64,000 bases of DNA from Rostratula benghalensis (taxonomy: Eukaryota; Chordata; Aves; Charadriiformes; Rostratulidae), in contig VXAI01000015.1 in NCBI GenBank assembly GCA_013399305.1, positions 672,079-736,078 of the forward strand, read 5' to 3'. Positions 59,801 to 64,000 of the stretch are shown here, piece after piece; position 1 is the first letter of the stretch; each line of letters starts with the position of its first letter. The notes below the pieces were generated by a model. It made no database searches, was not told the DNA's origin, and saw only the letters and a program-made list of their open reading frames with translations. Made by a program: the position numbers and the translations under genes.

Positions 59801-62800
59801 TAGTGAGAAAACAAAACAGTGGAAAAAAAAAATAAAGCCAAAGCAACTCATCTTGAAGGTGGTTGAAGATCTAGAAACTGAAGAGTATTCTTACTAGGCA
59901 CATTTGGGGTTTTTCTAATAGACTTTAATACACCCCGCTGCCTTGGGCTGGTCCTCCTTTCCCTTCTCACAAACTGTCAGTTTAGTTAAACCCTTCTTTA
60001 AACAGGCACTTTCCTCTCTGTGTGGCAGGACTTCTGGTCTGCTCTAGTTAAGTACAGGAAATGGAATATATACATTGTGGGAGTTTGGAGTAACAAATCA
60101 CACTGTGTCCACTTTGTTTCCATTAATTTTCTAATCTGGTCTACTTCTCTGGAAATTCCTGCTGCCAAACGTTGTTTGAAGTGGCTTCGAAGAACAAAAT
60201 AGTAAATAGGAAGCTGATCAGGGCTGGAATCTTCAGCTGTTCACCTGACAAATGGAGGAGTCACACTAGGTATGAGAGAAATGGCCCACCCCAAATGTAG
60301 TTAGTACATGCAGTTTCCTCTTAAGCTTTGTTCCTAGATTTCTTTTTAGAAGTGAAACCAAGGTTGTAGTTTGAGCGCAGTGGTAGAGCTGACCTGAACA
60401 GTCACATTTGCTCCATCCCACCTCTGTGCTCACTTCTGCTGATGCATTGTGTGGAGATGATCAGTGAATAGGGAACAGCTCTGGCTTATAAAATAACGCT
60501 CTTGTGAGTTATTTTTAGCTTAGCCAGCTCCTACTGTGTTTTCCTGTGCTCCCTGCAAACACATCTGGTACAGGACGGTGGGGGAGACACGTACAGGAAC
60601 CTACAAAAAGCACAGAGACTGCTTGAATCCTAAAACTTTAGCTCTCCTACTGCAGCCCCTACATTTGTTGATAGTCTCACTTCTAGGTCCATGTCCTTAC
60701 AACTATGTGAAGCTCATTGTTTACTTGTTTGGGGTCTTTTAATCTTATTTTTCATGGAAACATTTTATTTGTTTCAGTCAGCTGGCACTTCTGATCTAGC
60801 CAATGCTAAAGATCCTAGTGCTTTTGGTGCAAAGCCACATATACCTACGAATGTATCTGTCTGCCCGCTTATTTCTATATTGAAAAAAAATCTTTAATTC
60901 TGAAAAACCACTCCTAAAGTTTACTTTCTGCCTGTTAGACTTGCAGTGAATGAGGACAACTAAACTTGGTGCACAATCCTAAGTAAGGAACAGAAAACTG
61001 GAAAGGCATTCCAGTTTTCTCTGGGATTTATTTTGCCAAGAACATCCAGTGGCCTGACTGCCAGCATGAGGAGAACATGGAAGCCTTTCCATCCAGCCTG
61101 GGAAAACACAGAGCAGGACAGGAATCTACAGACACAGACCCTGGATGGAAACAGATTTGCTTTTTGCTCTCTCCAAGGCGGGAGTCTGAGAGGTATTCAT
61201 CCTGTTATGGGGTGTTACATTGTTCCGTATGACTTAGTGGCAAACATTTAGGAGAAACAGTAAAAAAGAAAAAAGGCAAGAGGAGTTTCACTGTTTTGGG
61301 CCTTGGCCTGCGCTGTGAGTTAGGTATTCTCATACTCTTCCTTGAATGGATGGTACCTGTGTAATTTAGGCCTGACCAAAATTTCTCTGTCTTTACTTGT
61401 TGGCAGCATATTTGCAGCCAGTCATGCTGGGAACATACCTCGTTCATACATGTGCCTGTTTACTCACTGTTTAGGGCTCTAAGTTATGGCGATCAAACCT
61501 TTTAAGTGCCTTGGAGGGCATGTAGCAGCCAGTGGGATGTAGGCGTTGCCAGCTGTCACAGAGAATTGTTCAAGTCTTCTTCAGTAACTGTGGGTAACTT
61601 CCCTTCCTGATGTTAGTTACATGCAGCATGCTTGCAGTATATCCCAAAGTTCACAAATTGCTGTGGAGGCACCCTGTATAGGAAAAACATGTAACCTGCT
61701 TCCCTCCTAATCACAACTGTTATCATCAATTGGACTCCTCTGTCTAGTTCATGGTGTGTGATGGCTGTGCTTCCTTCCCAGCATTTCAGTTTGAAACTGA
61801 TCCAAGTGTCAGATGTCTTAGAGAGATGGGAATTTACACCTCTGCTACTCTTCCCGTGCTGACCTCTGTGGCATGCACTCTGTCAGAACCTGGCTGAACG
61901 CAGTGTGTGGGTGACAGCTTGGCCTATGCTCCTTAGCATGTAGCACTGCATGGTAGCTAAGCCAGAGTTGTCCGAAGCAGAGACAACTGGGGGAAGTTGT
62001 GCTGGCTGGCAGAAGGGAAATGTTTGGAATTTGCACGCTACAGGACAGACTTGGCTGGTAAAAGACAGACTCTCTTGGATGATCAGCTTAGCTTCCTGCA
62101 TTTTTCTTTCATGATAATGACTCTCTCAGTAGCTTTAGTGTAGCAGTTCTTTCTGTCCTGTGTGAAGATGCCTTAGGCTACCCTGAGGTGGGGAATGGTC
62201 TCAGTAGTTCCAACTTTCACATCATGGAACCTCACTCTGCATGGGTGAATCTGTGTGAATGTTTAACCTGTCCCCGGGAAAATGCCGGTCAGAGCAAACT
62301 GCAACATCATCTCTCAGTAACAGACTGCTACAAACAGATCAGACCTGTACTCTGCTTTCTGCATCAACTCTGCATGGAATATATGAGCAGATTAAAGGAC
62401 TCTGATCTTCTTTTTTAGATGTTTAATGGTCTGGGTTTGACACACCTAAAAGATTAAATGTGGGCTGCAGTTAATTCTTCTCCTAAAGGCTTAAGGGCAC
62501 TGTCTACTACAAGGATAAAGCTCATCTGTGGTAGAGACAGAAGTTTCTTGGAGGCTGGATACTGTCTATGGTCTGAGGTCCCGCAGGGGAGGGAGGGTGG
62601 AGAGAACCACCAGCTGTCTTAGTGCTTCCACTTAATACGCTGGAGAAAGATGACCTATTGCAATGGGCAAGGGGAGGATGCAAAGTGGAATGGATGTGGT
62701 GATTCAGGAAATTCTGCTGAACTTTTGGATTCATGGAACTCCTTTTATGATTGCTTTATAAGCTGTAGTTGTCGTTCCAGTGTCCAGTTATGTATTTAGA

Positions 62801-64000
62801 AACCCTGCTTCCAGGGGTGCTGTTCCACTTCTGTGCTACTGCCTAAAGAAGGTTTCATTGCAAGTTGTCGACATAAAGCACAGTTTCAAAGACAATTTCT
62901 TGTCTGCATTCAGAGGTGAAGCAGCTGCTTGGCTGCAATGTAACACCTTGGTTTTGTGTCTGATGGGTGTCTTCTGTGGTTGAGCTGTGTTACGTGTTTC
63001 ACTGCAGTTCTATTTTTGCAAGCTGTGCTCCCAAAAAGCTTTGTTCAGCAGCGGTGAGCAAGATAATCTCCTGTGGACATTCTTCTTCTGTGTCAAAATG
63101 ATGGGGTGCTTTGTAGGAGTCTATCAGTTAGCACCAGTAGCAAAATTCTCATCATGTGCTTAATGGAGAAATACGGTTTGAGGCCATAGGCAGGCTTGGA
63201 GTTAACTCCTGTTACTTTTTGCCTTTCTGTTTTCATGCTCATCTAATACTAAAGAATGAATTTGTGAACTAATGGGATCTTTCTGTTGCCGAATTGTTTT
63301 TTTTGAATTTGTATGGGGACTTGAGGCTTCACTAAACATTTTTACCTGTAGATGTACTGTCTTTACATACAGAAGAGATACAGAATATGAAGAAGATAGT
63401 TTGTTTTGAATCTATTTAGTGTCCTAGTGGAGCCTTTTGCTCATCAGTCTGAGAAGAATAAAGCCATAGGGATTTGACATGGCAAACGTGTCTATTTATT
63501 TTTTTCCTTTAGATACTTGATCTTCATTCTGGGACAGGCTCCTGATAAATGCAGACAGCATAATTACTGTTTGTTGATCTCAGTTTTGTGCAAAAGTGTA
63601 TGAAGTATTGAGTGCACTGTTTCTTGGGTTTGGAGATCATGATTCAGAAGGCATCAAGGAAATACGCAAGATGCTTTGTTTTCCGTAGTTCAACTCCTCC
63701 ATTATTTTTTTTAGAAACTGCTGCTGTATTCCCTAGGCAACTGTGTTCACAGCCCATCCACACTGATGTACTTCTGCATGTGCTCAGCACTGGGCCTGAA
63801 TCCCTCATCCTTCTCCAAGTAGCCTGGCTGACACCAAGAAATAAAACGAACTGATTCTGTATTGTCTATCACCAAGCAAACAGTAGTATTTAAAAGCTGG
63901 AGCTAAAGGATATACAACCAACCCAAAAGTAAAGAGAAAAAAAGAAGGGAAGTGTTGTGTTTTGGTAACTTACCCCAAACCCAGCCATGTGTAAATCCCA

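Larger units (their letters stand above)
42303..64000 (+). other. BCR: BCR intron 1, distal part to window end
   Basis: About 21.7 kb of non-coding sequence contains no recognised BCR exon. It includes homopolymer junctions (43341-43373, 44969-45000, 46477-46503), a 157-codon unrecognised ORF (45829-46302), a possible regulatory element with palindromes (47330-47830), another AT-rich candidate element at 51090-51260, and short A-rich microsatellite-like sequence near 50620-50645. Other ORFs here look like chance. Confidence 0.75.

Noticed and set aside
21619..64000. Search for BCR exon 2 or later exons
   Set aside because: No sequence resembling the next BCR segment (a TPPGYG or DDSPSSSPH-like peptide) was seen by eye. 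A translated search with BCR exon 2 would settle it.

Overview
The window is vertebrate nuclear DNA, most likely from a bird. Three truncated CR1 LINEs are visible. The two best-preserved carry the 8-bp ATTCTATG-type 3-prime repeat (CATAGAAT when inverted), interspersed repeats are otherwise sparse, and introns are modest in size. Two protein genes are recognised, both on the + strand: RAB36 followed by BCR, the same order and orientation as on human 22q11. Other sauropsids cannot be excluded from sequence alone. There are no operons, CRISPR arrays or prokaryotic features.

1-13,003 holds RAB36. Ten coding exons could be joined with intact GT-AG sites and consistent phases. They give a 266-residue Rab GTPase with all five G-box motifs and a C-terminal Cys-Cys prenylation end. 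The fourth intron of the model carries a 1-kb decayed CR1. A possible 3-prime UTR runs to about 13.4 kb. 13.4-19.1 kb is intergenic, with no gene I can support.

19.13-19.93 kb is a strong CpG island with G-quadruplex-forming tracts and no TATA box, taken as the BCR promoter and 5-prime UTR. A run of very short upstream ORFs precedes the BCR start at 20,106. The first coding exon of BCR (20,106-21,618) encodes 504 residues: the N-terminal coiled coil, the GRB2-binding YVNM site and the Ser-rich region up to the e1 donor. It is about 78 residues longer than I recall for the human exon.

21,619-64,000 lies within BCR intron 1. No further BCR exon was recognised. The intron holds two inverted CR1 fragments, an assembly gap in a poly-T/poly-G tract, several similar homopolymer junctions, short tandem duplications, a perfect 18-bp palindrome in a possible regulatory element, and one unrecognised 157-codon ORF.

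The two genes are functionally separate (vesicle traffic; Rho/Rac and kinase signalling), and nothing indicates joint regulation. I found no convincing new biological system. The best leads are the enlarged, repeat-containing segment of BCR exon 1 and its upstream ORF cluster.
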